Positions 17,543-24,677 of a stretch of 64,000 nt of DNA are shown piece after piece. Within the stretch, counting starts at the first letter, position 1, and each line of letters opens with the position of its first letter. A program made the translations under genes and the position numbers. Under the pieces are notes generated by a model that ran no database searches, was not told where the DNA came from, and was given only the letters and a program-made list of their open reading frames with translations. The DNA comes from Citrobacter freundii (GTDB lineage: Bacteria > Bacteroidota > Bacteroidia > Chitinophagales > Chitinophagaceae), in assembly GCA_003243445.1 (NCBI GenBank), contig QFQQ01000018.1:28690-92689 (forward strand). The letters run 5' to 3'.

Positions 17543-18796
17543 ATGAATACGCGTACCATTGAGAAACTGGCCATTCTATCGGATGCTGCCAAATATGACG
17601 TGAGTTGTGCCAGCAGCGGCAGCAACCGGAAAAATGAGAACAAAGGCCTGGGAAATGCTTCAGGTATGGGTATCTGTCATGCGTATACCGAAGATGGACG
17701 TTGCGTGTCCTTGCTGAAGATCCTGCTTACAAATCATTGTATATATGATTGTGCCTATTGTGTAAGCCGCCGCAGCAATGATGTGCGTAGAGCTGCCTTT
17801 ACAGTGGATGAGGTCGTGGATCTTACCATGAGTTTTTATCGCCGGAATTATATAGAAGGACTATTCCTTAGTTCCGGCATTTTTAAAAACGCAGATTATA
17901 CGATGGAACGGCTTGTTAAGATCGCGCAAAAGCTTCGCACCGAACACCGCTTCAATGGATATATTCATCTTAAAGCTATACCGGGCGCAAGCCCGGAGCT
18001 TTTACAACAAGCGGGTTTGCACGCAGATCGGTTGAGTATGAATATTGAGATGCCAACGCGTGAATCGCTTGCCTTGCTGGCACCCGACAAGAAAAGGGAG
18101 GATATGATCAAACCAATGGAATATATCCGTACGGAGATAGCTCAGCAACAGGATGATAAGGCGAAGTTCAAAAAGCTGCCGATGTTTTTACCCGCCGGCC
18201 AAAGTACGCAAATGGTAATAGGTGCCACGAAAGAGACAGATCGCGATGTGCTCGGCATTGCTTCAGCGTTTTATCACAAGATGAAATTAAAACGTGTCTA
18301 TTATTCAGGATATGTTCCGGTGAGTAATGATAAAAGGCTTCCCTCAATCGGAACACCGGTCCCTTTTATTCGTGAGAATAGATTGTATCAGGCCGATTGG
18401 TTACTTCGGTTTTATGGGTTCAAGGTAAATGATCTGCTGACAGGCGATAATCCTCAATTGGATATGGAGATCGATCCCAAGCTTAGCTGGGCACTGAGAA
18501 ATATGGATATGTTCCCAGTTGATATTAATACTGCAGATTATCTGTTGCTTATCAAAGTACCTGGACTTGGATTGTCCTCGGCGAAAAAGATCTGCCAGGC
18601 CAGGCGCTTTGGCAAATTGGGCTGGGAGCAGCTGAAGAAAATGGGTGTGATGATCAATAAAGTTAAATACTTCCTTGTTTGTAATAAGGGTAATGAAATG
18701 AAAGATTGGCAACCTGGACAAATCAGAAACTTCATATTAGCTCAGGGCGCAAGTAAGTATAAGCCTGATTTCTCGCCTCAACTTCAATTATTCTGA
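17543..18796 (+). CDS. Putative DNA modification/repair radical SAM protein with C-terminal QLQLF
   Basis: 417 residues. The radical SAM motif is NHCIYDCAYCVSR (C-x3-C-x2-C, about residues 65-72). The C-terminal part has a helix-hairpin-helix-like segment (DINTADYLLLIKVPGLGLS then SAKKICQARRFGKLGW) expected to contact DNA. This matches the family annotated as a radical SAM protein linked to uracil-DNA glycosylase, and the next gene, one base away, is its usual partner. The protein ends SPQLQLF, which fits the QLxLF beta-clamp-binding consensus exactly. The reaction is not established; a role in base repair or modification is inferred from family and context. Confidence 0.9.
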   Translation: MNTRTIEKLAILSDAAKYDVSCASSGSNRKNENKGLGNASGMGICHAYTEDGRCVSLLKILLTNHCIYDCAYCVSRRSNDVRRAAFTVDEVVDLTMSFYRRNYIEGLFLSSGIFKNADYTMERLVKIAQKLRTEHRFNGYIHLKAIPGASPELLQQAGLHADRLSMNIEMPTRESLALLAPDKKREDMIKPMEYIRTEIAQQQDDKAKFKKLPMFLPAGQSTQMVIGATKETDRDVLGIASAFYHKMKLKRVYYSGYVPVSNDKRLPSIGTPVPFIRENRLYQADWLLRFYGFKVNDLLTGDNPQLDMEIDPKLSWALRNMDMFPVDINTADYLLLIKVPGLGLSSAKKICQARRFGKLGWEQLKKMGVMINKVKYFLVCNKGNEMKDWQPGQIRNFILAQGASKYKPDFSPQLQLF

Positions 18797-18797
18797 T

Positions 18798-19574
18798 ATG
18801 GAAAAGGTTTTGTACGACGGTAGTTTCATAGGTCTGCTTACCGCGATATTTGAAGTGTATGAGTATAAACTGGAGAATCCCAGTATTACGCGGAATGAAA
18901 TAGTTGAAGGCTCATTGTTTGGTGGCACACATACGGTTTATTCTGATGAGATAAAAGCCAAACGGGTGCTGAAAGGTATGGAAGCGAAAATGTCAAAGAC
19001 AGCAATGACTCAATTCTATCGCTGTTTCCTGTCTGAATTACCAGGAATGGAAGATTGTCTGCTGCGATATGCAAAATATACTATCGGTTCAAAGTATCCG
19101 GTTGAATCCGATTATGGAAATCCTGATGTCCTTCGGGTTCAGCAGGTCAGCTGGAAAGTACACCGGGAGAAACATAGAATGGAAGCATTTGTGAGATTTC
19201 AATTGACAAAAGACAATTTATATTATAGTCTGATCCAACCTGACTACAACGTATTGCCGCTGATCATCAAACACTTTCATGAACGATATGCTGATCAGCG
19301 CTGGATGATATACGATGTAAGAAGGAAATACGGTATTTATTATGATCTGCAGACGGTGGAGGAAGTACAGCTTGATTTTACGAAGAATGTTCCGGGGTCT
19401 GATCAGCACAATACCGGATACCTGGATGAAACCGAACCACTGGTGCAGCAACTTTGGCGGCAGTATTTTTCCAGCGTCAATATATCTGAGAGAAAAAATA
19501 TGAAATTACATATCCGTCACATGCCGAAGCGATACTGGAGATATCTGACGGAAAAAAACGGACATAAGCAATAG
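18798..19574 (+). CDS. DUF4130 protein, partner of the repair radical SAM protein
   Basis: 258 residues, starting 1 nt after the radical SAM stop, so the two are translationally linked. It has the family beginning (VLYDGSFIGLLTAIFEVYE) and the C-terminal segments PDYNVLPLIIKHFHERYADQ, WMIYDVRRKYGIYYD and IRHMPKRYWRYLTEK typical of the probable DNA metabolism protein that accompanies this radical SAM family. In many bacteria this domain is fused to a uracil-DNA glycosylase; no glycosylase domain is present here. Unlike its partner it lacks a QxxLF tail. It probably works in a complex with the radical SAM protein. Confidence 0.88.
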   Translation: MEKVLYDGSFIGLLTAIFEVYEYKLENPSITRNEIVEGSLFGGTHTVYSDEIKAKRVLKGMEAKMSKTAMTQFYRCFLSELPGMEDCLLRYAKYTIGSKYPVESDYGNPDVLRVQQVSWKVHREKHRMEAFVRFQLTKDNLYYSLIQPDYNVLPLIIKHFHERYADQRWMIYDVRRKYGIYYDLQTVEEVQLDFTKNVPGSDQHNTGYLDETEPLVQQLWRQYFSSVNISERKNMKLHIRHMPKRYWRYLTEKNGHKQ

Positions 19575-19639
19575 ACGGATATGTAATTCACCAGGCGTTT
19601 GAATCGCTTCGGCATTCGCGCTATACTATTGTTAGGGCA

Positions 19640-19972
19640 TTAAGAATTTGTTGACTTGTTCTTCCGGTGAGCTATCTGCAACAGCAGTACCTTCTCCTTT
19701 TTTATCTGTTGACAAATGCCGATGATCTCAAGGGCATTTTCAGCAACGTTCAATTTTTCAAGAGAAGATTGAAGCAATACTATTTTTTGAAGACAGTAAT
19801 TCTCCATTACTTCCAGTGAATCAGCCAGGATCTCCGGCGTAAAAGCGGTTGAGTTGATCTGGTTAGTTGGTTTGATGTTTTTTCGGTTAGCTGAAAGATG
19901 CTTCATAAAATCAGGTTTAATGGTAAGGTCTCTGAATAAGTATGGTTTGCGGTTGGTGTGTTTCTCTGGCAT
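19640..19972 (-). CDS. Small hypothetical protein
   Basis: 110 residues, basic N-terminus (MPEKHTNRKPYLFRDL) followed by two long amphipathic helices (about 45-100) that could form a coiled coil. No family recognised. It converges on the DUF4130 gene and is divergent from the lipoprotein gene at 20120. Helix content and codon usage make it plausible, but a short frame like this could be chance. Confidence 0.5.
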   Translation of the reverse strand: MPEKHTNRKPYLFRDLTIKPDFMKHLSANRKNIKPTNQINSTAFTPEILADSLEVMENYCLQKIVLLQSSLEKLNVAENALEIIGICQQIKKEKVLLLQIAHRKNKSTNS

Positions 19973-20024
19973 AAAATTGAGGATTGAGCCTGATCAGATC
20001 AAGCGATGGCCTACTGATAATTAC

Positions 20025-20080
20025 GCGTAGTTACTGATAGCGGAATAAGTAGTTCTACGCATCGGCAACTCATTGCGTAG
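20025..20080. promoter_or_regulatory. Repeated GCGTAG motif upstream of the sensor operon
   Basis: GCGTAG occurs at 20025-20030 and 20075-20080 and in inverted form (CTACGC) at 20055-20060, with spacings of 24 and 14 nt, about 40-95 nt before the lipoprotein start. The arrangement looks like operator half-sites, possibly for the response regulator encoded at the end of the operon. Confidence 0.35.
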
Positions 20081-20119
20081 AAATACCTTAGGCGCGTTAA
20101 CCATTAAAAAATCATCACC

Positions 20120-20629
20120 ATGACTACTTCCAGGAAATCAATTTTCTCATCAGGAGGGCTTATTTTGCTGGCCTCTGTTCTGTTAATGATGAGTTCCTGT
20201 ACGCCACAGGATAAAGGCGGGGTGCATATACCGGTTCCAAAAGACACTTCCGGCCTTTCAAAAATTGACCATTTTATTTCCGTTGAACAGATCAATAGTT
20301 TCCGCTCAGGCTTTGGAGCTCAGCGAGATACGCTGGCCAGGCAGAATCCGGGGCTTTATTTTCCACTTAGTGAGACATTTAACAAACAGGCATTACTGGA
20401 TCTGTTGAAAGACTCCACAAATGTTGGTATCAGGATCTATTATGGCATCAAGCCAGGCAGTAATCGCAATGAGGTCCGCCTGATGCTGGTGGGTGTGAAT
20501 AGTGAAGGTAAAGACCTGTTCTACGAGAAAGGTGGGGCAGATGGAGGAAAAGTTGCTGCCCAGTTACCGCCTTCCGGAAAACTCGGTGGCGTTGAATACG
20601 GTCAGTGCGATCCACCTTGTTTAAAATAG
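20120..20629 (+). CDS. Lipoprotein of unknown function, first gene of a sensor operon
   Basis: 169 residues with signal peptide and lipobox (LLMMSSC, Cys near residue 27). The mature part has VPKDTSGLSKIDHFISVEQINSF-type content and ends with a short Cys-containing tail (GQCDPPCLK). No family recognised. It is followed 52 nt later by a seven-helix membrane protein and then a histidine kinase and response regulator, so an envelope-stimulus role is possible. Confidence 0.7.
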   Translation: MTTSRKSIFSSGGLILLASVLLMMSSCTPQDKGGVHIPVPKDTSGLSKIDHFISVEQINSFRSGFGAQRDTLARQNPGLYFPLSETFNKQALLDLLKDSTNVGIRIYYGIKPGSNRNEVRLMLVGVNSEGKDLFYEKGGADGGKVAAQLPPSGKLGGVEYGQCDPPCLK

Positions 20630-20681
20630 ACAATGCAAACAGGCATCGTCTCTAGAAACTGAAAATTTTCAGACTGCATAT

Positions 20682-21350
20682 ATGAGCTTAACGCTAAAAT
20701 TTTGGCTCAGCCTTAGCATTGTTTTCGCAGTTATAATCGGGGTAATAAGATTCAGGAAAATCGATCCGTCTTATTATCCCTTTATTTACCGGGTAAGCCT
20801 GTCATTAGTAGTAGAACTTGTCCGCCGGGTATTGCTCCTGCAGAATAATAATATCGCTGCCACACTGGTAACCAATCTTTTTTCACTGGCAGATTTTTTA
20901 TTGTTTGCCTGGCTTTTTCATAACTGGGGATTATTTAAACGGGACAGACGACTGTTCCTGGGAATAATTTCCGTCTTTGTTGTCATCTGGCTGATAGCCA
21001 CCTATGCCTCACCCAACCATTTTTTCTCGCCAAATCTTTACTTCCGGATCATTTACTCATTTGCATTGATATTCTTTAGCGTTACCACTCTCAATAGCCT
21101 AATTATCAATACCCGGGGAGGAATGCTGAAAAACGCAAAATTCTGGATATGTATAGGGATAATTATTTTTTATACCTTGTTCATTATAATCTGTGCTACC
21201 CAACTGTCTGTGCTGAGGGAAAACGTGAGCAAGGATTTCCAGCGGCAGTTTTATGATATCATGGTGTTTTGCAACCTATTTGTGAATCTATTGTATGCAG
21301 GCGTGGCTTTATGGATACCCAGGAAAAAAGTCTTTTCAGCAGCTTATTGA
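20682..21350 (+). CDS. Multi-pass membrane protein next to a histidine kinase
   Basis: 222 residues, almost entirely hydrophobic, with about seven predicted helices (for example residues 7-22, 34-50, 61-82, 91-108, 120-140, 150-172, 190-212). No catalytic motif is visible. The gene overlaps the start of the kinase gene by 40 nt, implying coupled translation and a shared pathway; it may be a separate sensory membrane unit for the kinase, whose own sensor part is only one helix. Confidence 0.75.
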   Translation: MSLTLKFWLSLSIVFAVIIGVIRFRKIDPSYYPFIYRVSLSLVVELVRRVLLLQNNNIAATLVTNLFSLADFLLFAWLFHNWGLFKRDRRLFLGIISVFVVIWLIATYASPNHFFSPNLYFRIIYSFALIFFSVTTLNSLIINTRGGMLKNAKFWICIGIIIFYTLFIIICATQLSVLRENVSKDFQRQFYDIMVFCNLFVNLLYAGVALWIPRKKVFSAAY

Positions 21351-22066
21351 TTGTTGTAATAGTGGTAGGCATCGTACTGCTCTACTTTATTATCACAATC
21401 ATCCGTTATCAACGGCGAAGCCTTGTATTGCATAAAGAAAAGATCAGGGCTGAAATTGACACGCTGGAAAATGAACGCAAACGTATTGCATCAGATCTGC
21501 ATGACGAACTTGGCCCCTTACTTTCCGCGGTAAAACTGCAGATCAATAATCTTGAATCCCAGGATCCGGATGATAAGATACTTATAGACAAATCAAGCCA
21601 ACATATAGATACGATTATCCGCAGAATGAGGGAAATATCAAATAATCTTATGCCCAATACGCTTCTTCGTAAAGGATTGGTAAAAGCGATTGACGAATTC
21701 ATTCAAAGTAATATCGATACCTATAAGCTTTCCATCAAGCTGATCGTGGATGAAGAAATGCAATTAGGGCTTGATAAGGAGATCAATGTTTACAGGATCG
21801 TCCAGGAGATCGTGCATAATACCGTAAAACATGCAAAAGCAACAGTACTGGCCATAAGGATCAGCAAACAAAATAATATGTTTGTACTGTCAACAACGGA
21901 TAATGGTACGGGATTTGACTTCTTCGCACGGTCCAGGGAACATACCGGTCTTGGACTTAGAAATCTGCAGAGCCGCGCTGAGATAATGGGAGGAGAGATC
22001 ACCTGCACCACCGAAAAAGGAAAAGGCACAAGCTATGTCCTGGAAATACCGCTTCGCGTTGCCTGA
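21311..22066 (+). CDS. NarL-type sensor histidine kinase with minimal sensor
   Basis: 251 residues from the ATG at 21311; the frame is open further upstream but those residues overlap the membrane gene out of context. One transmembrane helix (about 9-31) is followed by a short linker and a HisKA_3 dimerisation domain with His64 in SDLHDELGP, then an HATPase_c domain (N box EIVHNTVKHA, G1 DNGTGFDF, G2 GLGLRNLQSR). Such NarL/DegS-type kinases phosphorylate LuxR-type regulators, and one is encoded downstream. With no extracellular domain of its own, the signal may come through the overlapping membrane protein. Confidence 0.92.
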   Translation: MDTQEKSLFSSLLIVVIVVGIVLLYFIITIIRYQRRSLVLHKEKIRAEIDTLENERKRIASDLHDELGPLLSAVKLQINNLESQDPDDKILIDKSSQHIDTIIRRMREISNNLMPNTLLRKGLVKAIDEFIQSNIDTYKLSIKLIVDEEMQLGLDKEINVYRIVQEIVHNTVKHAKATVLAIRISKQNNMFVLSTTDNGTGFDFFARSREHTGLGLRNLQSRAEIMGGEITCTTEKGKGTSYVLEIPLRVA

Positions 22067-22195
22067 AGCAATTACAAGACGCCATTTCCAAAAATTGGAT
22101 GGTTAAATATTTCGATAGCTGATCTCAATTCCGTCTTCGTACCTTCTGAATATCCGTTCCGATACACTGTGAAACTTCACAAATCTTTTCGAGTT

Positions 22196-22873
22196 ATGAA
22201 AGTACATGGTACGATAAAAGTGATCATAGCTGACGATCATGAAATATTCCGTGACGGATTAAAGCTCATGCTGCAAAAACAGCCCGATATAGAATTACTC
22301 GCCGAAGCCGAAGATGGAAAAGAATTGATTGAGAAAGTAGCCGAACTCAAACCGCATGTGGTGATCACCGATGTTAAAATGCCAAGAATGGATGGCGCAT
22401 CAGCCACCCGTTTTCTTACGGAAAAATATCCTGATATCGGCATCATCGCGCTAACCATGTTTGATGAAGAGGAACAGATCATCGAAATGCTTGAGTCCGG
22501 CGCAAAAGGTTATCTTCTGAAAAACGCGGATAAGAATGAGATCAAAGACGCTATTCAATCTGTGTACGAACAAACGCCTTACTACTGCAAACATACTTCC
22601 CACCGGTTAGCCCAGCTTGTTGCAAAAAGCAAATTCAACCCCTACCGGCAAAAACCGAAACTTGAATTCAGTGACAGGGAAAAGACGATCATAACTTATA
22701 TCTGCGATGGCATCACCAGTAAAGAAATTGCCGAGAAGATCTTTTTAAGCGTTCGCACAGTTGAAGGATTGCGCATGAAGATCATGGAGAAAATGGATGT
22801 AAAGAATACCGCCGGCATCATCATCTATGCGATAAAGAATGGTCATTATTCTGCAGGAAGCATGAAAGAATAA
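22196..22873 (+). CDS. LuxR/NarL-family response regulator
   Basis: 225 residues from the ATG at 22196; a GTG nine codons upstream is possible. The receiver domain has the acidic pair in IIADDHEIFRDG, the phospho-acceptor Asp59 in VVITDVKMPRMDG and the conserved Lys in GAKGYLLKNA. The C-terminal LuxR-type helix-turn-helix is EFSDREKTIITYICDGIT then SKEIAEKIFLSVRTVEGL. It is the partner of the kinase upstream (129-nt gap) and would act as a DNA-binding activator or repressor. Confidence 0.94.
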   Translation: MKVHGTIKVIIADDHEIFRDGLKLMLQKQPDIELLAEAEDGKELIEKVAELKPHVVITDVKMPRMDGASATRFLTEKYPDIGIIALTMFDEEEQIIEMLESGAKGYLLKNADKNEIKDAIQSVYEQTPYYCKHTSHRLAQLVAKSKFNPYRQKPKLEFSDREKTIITYICDGITSKEIAEKIFLSVRTVEGLRMKIMEKMDVKNTAGIIIYAIKNGHYSAGSMKE

Positions 22874-22947
22874 AAGAGAGATCTCATCTTCAAAGACTGC
22901 ACTGTTTATTGGCGGTAAAATATTTTTTTAAAAAATATTAGAAAAAA

Positions 22948-22980
22948 TTTGGTAGCATTAGAAAATTATTTTCATCTTTG
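22948..22980 (+). promoter_or_regulatory. Bacteroidota-type promoter at the start of the RNA-repair island
   Basis: TTTG at 22948-22951 and CATCTTTG at 22973-22980 (one mismatch to TAnnTTTG) are separated by 21 nt. The region is strongly AT-rich, and the first ATG is 18 nt downstream. Confidence 0.45.
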
Positions 22981-22997
22981 CAACACAATTAACAAAC

Positions 22998-23090
22998 ATG
23001 CTACGCATACAATCACATATCGAATCAATGAAGGCATTTAGCCCTAATGGCTATTGGACCTCCGGCGGTGCATGTATGCATGTTGAATAA
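22998..23090 (+). CDS. Possible 30-residue leader peptide
   Basis: A 30-codon ORF begins 18 nt after the promoter-like element and ends 31 nt before an intrinsic terminator. The peptide starts MLRIQSHIES and ends GGACMHVE; it has no membrane segment and no family I recognise. It might be a leader peptide controlling read-through of the terminator, a small secreted or modified peptide, or a chance ORF. No Shine-Dalgarno site is visible, which is common in this phylum. Confidence 0.35.
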   Translation: MLRIQSHIESMKAFSPNGYWTSGGACMHVE

Positions 23091-23121
23091 GATCATCAGA
23101 CTAAATTCAATGAAATATATG

Positions 23122-23148
23122 CCCCGCAAGAGATTGCGGGGTTTTTTA
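23122..23148 (+). terminator. Rho-independent terminator (first of two)
   Basis: A perfect 8-bp stem (CCCCGCAA-GAGA-TTGCGGGG) is followed by TTTTTT at 23142-23147. It closes a short transcription unit that would run from about 22985. The next 250 nt, up to the second terminator, contain no supported gene. Confidence 0.9.
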
Positions 23149-23397
23149 TTGCAGTTTGATCGATATGTTTTAAATAAAACATTGATTAACAGAATTGGTA
23201 ACGAAATAATCATCGATGCTAAGAAAAAATATACATCAACGATTTAACAAGCGGAATGCGTTCGCTGCGTCACCGGCCCTGTGTTTACCCAAAGCACAGA
23301 CAGGCATAAGTATGCACGTGATTGAACAGGATCGCTTTTACATAAGACCGGATTTTATCTGTACAGGACCATAGTTTCCTGCGCACAATTGAGATAA

Positions 23398-23427
23398 GCC
23401 CGGTCGATCACAACGACCGGGCTTTTT
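23398..23427 (+). terminator. Rho-independent terminator (second of two)
   Basis: A perfect 9-bp stem (GCCCGGTCG-ATCACAA-CGACCGGGC) is followed by TTTTT. It lies 36 nt before the small membrane ORF, so the stretch 23149-23397 may be a separate small RNA ending here. Confidence 0.9.
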
Positions 23428-23462
23428 GTTTTTGACATCTGCCCGTGAAAAAAGGAGGGTAT

Positions 23463-23603
23463 ATGATGAAATTTTTACTGATCGTGTTGCTGATACTTTT
23501 TATAGGAGAAGTGATCAATAACAAAATAAAAAACAAGACCGCTGAAGACGATGATCGTGTGCCGGGGAAAGCAAGACATCCGGCAGAATACGATTTGAGA
23601 TAA
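23463..23603 (+). CDS. 46-residue single-helix membrane peptide
   Basis: MMKFLLIVLLILFIGEVINN is a single hydrophobic helix (residues 4-16) followed by a short charged, basic-acidic tail (KTAEDDDRVPGKARH). An unusually good AAGGAGGG Shine-Dalgarno site at 23451-23459 precedes two tandem ATG codons (23463, 23466), which supports real translation. The fold resembles small type I toxin peptides or small membrane subunits, but no family is recognised. It directly precedes the accessory tRNA cluster. Confidence 0.6.
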   Translation: MMKFLLIVLLILFIGEVINNKIKNKTAEDDDRVPGKARHPAEYDLR

Positions 23604-23626
23604 AAGATTAGTTGCAGAGGAGGAAT

Positions 23627-23660
23627 AAGCGCTCCCCGTGAGATGCAACGGGGACGCTTT
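23627..23660 (+). other. Strong hairpin just before the tRNA cluster
   Basis: The arms AAGCG-C-TCCCCGT (23627-23639) and ACGGGGA-CGCTT (23648-23659) pair over 12 bp with one bulged C. Only a short T-run follows, so it could be a weak terminator or a processing site at the 5' side of the tRNA-Gln gene. Confidence 0.6.
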
Positions 23661-23663
23661 AAA

Positions 23664-23735
23664 TACCGGGTAGTGTAAAGGCAACACATAGGATTCTGGC
23701 TCCTATAAATGCGGGTTCGAATCCTGCCCTGGTAA
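23664..23735 (+). tRNA. tRNA-Gln (anticodon CTG), accessory-looking
   Basis: All four stems close: acceptor TACCGGG/CCTGGTA (one G-T), D-stem GTGT/ACAC, anticodon stem TAGGA/TCCTA with loop TTCTGGC giving CTG at 23696-23698, and T-stem GCGGG/CCTGC with loop TTCGAAT. The U1-A72 pair is typical of glutamine tRNA. The 3' CCA is not encoded, and the A at position 73 is unusual for Gln. It is first in a tight cluster of four odd tRNA genes inside an RNA-repair locus. Confidence 0.8.
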
Positions 23736-23800
23736 CAACACATGGACGTGTAATAATCTGCTGAAGGAATTGCTGATTCATGATCAGCAGCCAACAGGAT

Positions 23801-23872
23801 GGTGGCTGTAGCTTATCGGTAAAGTGCCTGGCTGTGAACCAGGAAAACAGGGTTCGAATCCCGCAGTGCACC
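23801..23872 (+). tRNA. tRNA-His (anticodon GTG) with distorted acceptor and T stem
   Basis: The anticodon arm is perfect (CCTGG/CCAGG, loop CTGTGAA, anticodon GTG at 23834-23836) and an extra 5' G is encoded at 23801, as required for histidine tRNA. The acceptor can form GGTG/CACC and GCTG/CAGT only with a bulged G at 23868. The T arm keeps the loop TTCGAAT but has just three clean base pairs. It may be a functional variant, a decoy or a decaying copy. The 65-nt spacer before it contains a GCTGAT/ATCAGC hairpin. Confidence 0.65.
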
Positions 23873-23905
23873 CGATGGATCCGTATCCAAATGAGAAAAT
23901 GAAAC

Positions 23906-23979
23906 AGGTCCGTAGTTCAACTGGTCAGAGCACCGGCCTCATAAGCCGGGAGTTGAGAGTTCGAGTCTCTCCGGGCCAA
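23906..23979 (+). tRNA. tRNA-Met (anticodon CAT) with A1-A72 mismatch
   Basis: D-stem GTTC/GAGC, anticodon stem CCGGC/GCCGG with loop CTCATAA (CAT at 23940-23942), and T-stem GAGAG/CTCTC with loop TTCGAGT are all sound. The acceptor pairs positions 2-7 but opposes A23906 to A23978 at 1-72. A 1-72 mismatch is a feature of bacterial initiator tRNA, but the three G-C anticodon pairs of initiators are only partly present (31-39 is C-G). CAT could also be lysidine-modified to read isoleucine AUA. CCA is not encoded. Confidence 0.75.
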
Positions 23980-23983
23980 CAAT

Positions 23984-24055
23984 GGATGAATAGCTCCAAT
24001 GGTAGAGCACCGGTTTGAAGCGCCGGCTGTACGGGTTCGAATCCTGTTTCATCCA
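23984..24055 (+). tRNA. tRNA-Phe (anticodon GAA), accessory-looking
   Basis: The fold is complete: acceptor GGATGAA/TTCATCC (7 perfect pairs), D-stem GCTC/GAGC, anticodon stem CCGGT/GCCGG with loop TTGAAGC (GAA at 24017-24019), and T-stem ACGGG/CCTGT with loop TTCGAAT. G at position 37 is atypical for bacterial tRNA-Phe, which normally has A37. Only 4 nt separate it from the Met gene. CCA is not encoded. Confidence 0.78.
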
Positions 24056-24176
24056 CATGATTTTTTTAAAACTAAAAATAAGTTGTCATTGATGGCTGCG
24101 CGATAGTATGTTTTACTGAGCCTGCTCAGCTGACAATGCAAAACCAACAAACAATTAAACAGTAAAAAATGAAACA

Positions 24177-24665
24177 ATGGAGCAGGTTCATCAGCAATGG
24201 AGAAAGTTAAACGGAGAAAGGATCCGGCAATCTATCGTAGACGAGATCAGGCAGGCGATCGTGCGCGAAAAAGAGTTGGGCCACGAATTGAAAGTGTGCA
24301 TCGGTACGGATAGCCAGGTGAAAGGCCGGGGAATTGAATTCGCAACCGTAATTGTTTTTATAAGAAAAGGCAAGGGCGGATTCATGTATATCAACCAGGA
24401 GTTGAGTAAAACAAAAATGACCGTTAAGCAGCGGATGTTAGCGGAAGTAAGTAAAAGCGTGGAGATCGCATATGAATTGAACAGATTGTTCACATTATAC
24501 AATGTGGATATGGAGGTTCATGCTGATATCAACACAAACCCTTCTTTTAAAAGCAATGATGCGTTAAAAGAAGCAATGGGTTATATCACGGGAATGGGGT
24601 TTGCATTTAAGGCAAAGCCTGATGCTTTTGCAAGTTCCGCATGCGCGAATAAAATTGTTCAGTAA
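24177..24665 (+). CDS. YkuK/DUF458 family RNase H-like protein
   Basis: 162 residues forming an RNase H-like fold: VCIGTDSQVKGRGIEFATVIVF with the first acidic residue, a central helical segment (KQRMLAEVSKSVEIAYELN), EVHADINTNPSF and a C-terminal KPDAFASSACANKIV. This matches the DUF458/YkuK family, whose members keep RNase H-like acidic residues; the function is not established. It starts 121 nt after the last tRNA, 12 nt before the AAA+ ATPase gene, and lies on the same strand as the tRNA cluster and RtcB, so action on RNA, possibly nicked tRNA, is a reasonable inference. The region just upstream has a TTGTCA/TGACAA inverted pair (24083-24148). Confidence 0.85.
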   Translation: MEQVHQQWRKLNGERIRQSIVDEIRQAIVREKELGHELKVCIGTDSQVKGRGIEFATVIVFIRKGKGGFMYINQELSKTKMTVKQRMLAEVSKSVEIAYELNRLFTLYNVDMEVHADINTNPSFKSNDALKEAMGYITGMGFAFKAKPDAFASSACANKIVQ

Positions 24666-24677
24666 TAAAATTTAAAA

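Noticed and set aside
23906..23979. Initiator tRNA-fMet
   Set aside because: The 1-72 mismatch is present, but the run of three G-C pairs in the anticodon stem is incomplete; kept as tRNA-Met with a note.
23824..24018. 64-codon ORF across the tRNA cluster
   Set aside because: It runs through the His, Met and Phe tRNA genes; the translation is an artefact of structured RNA sequence.
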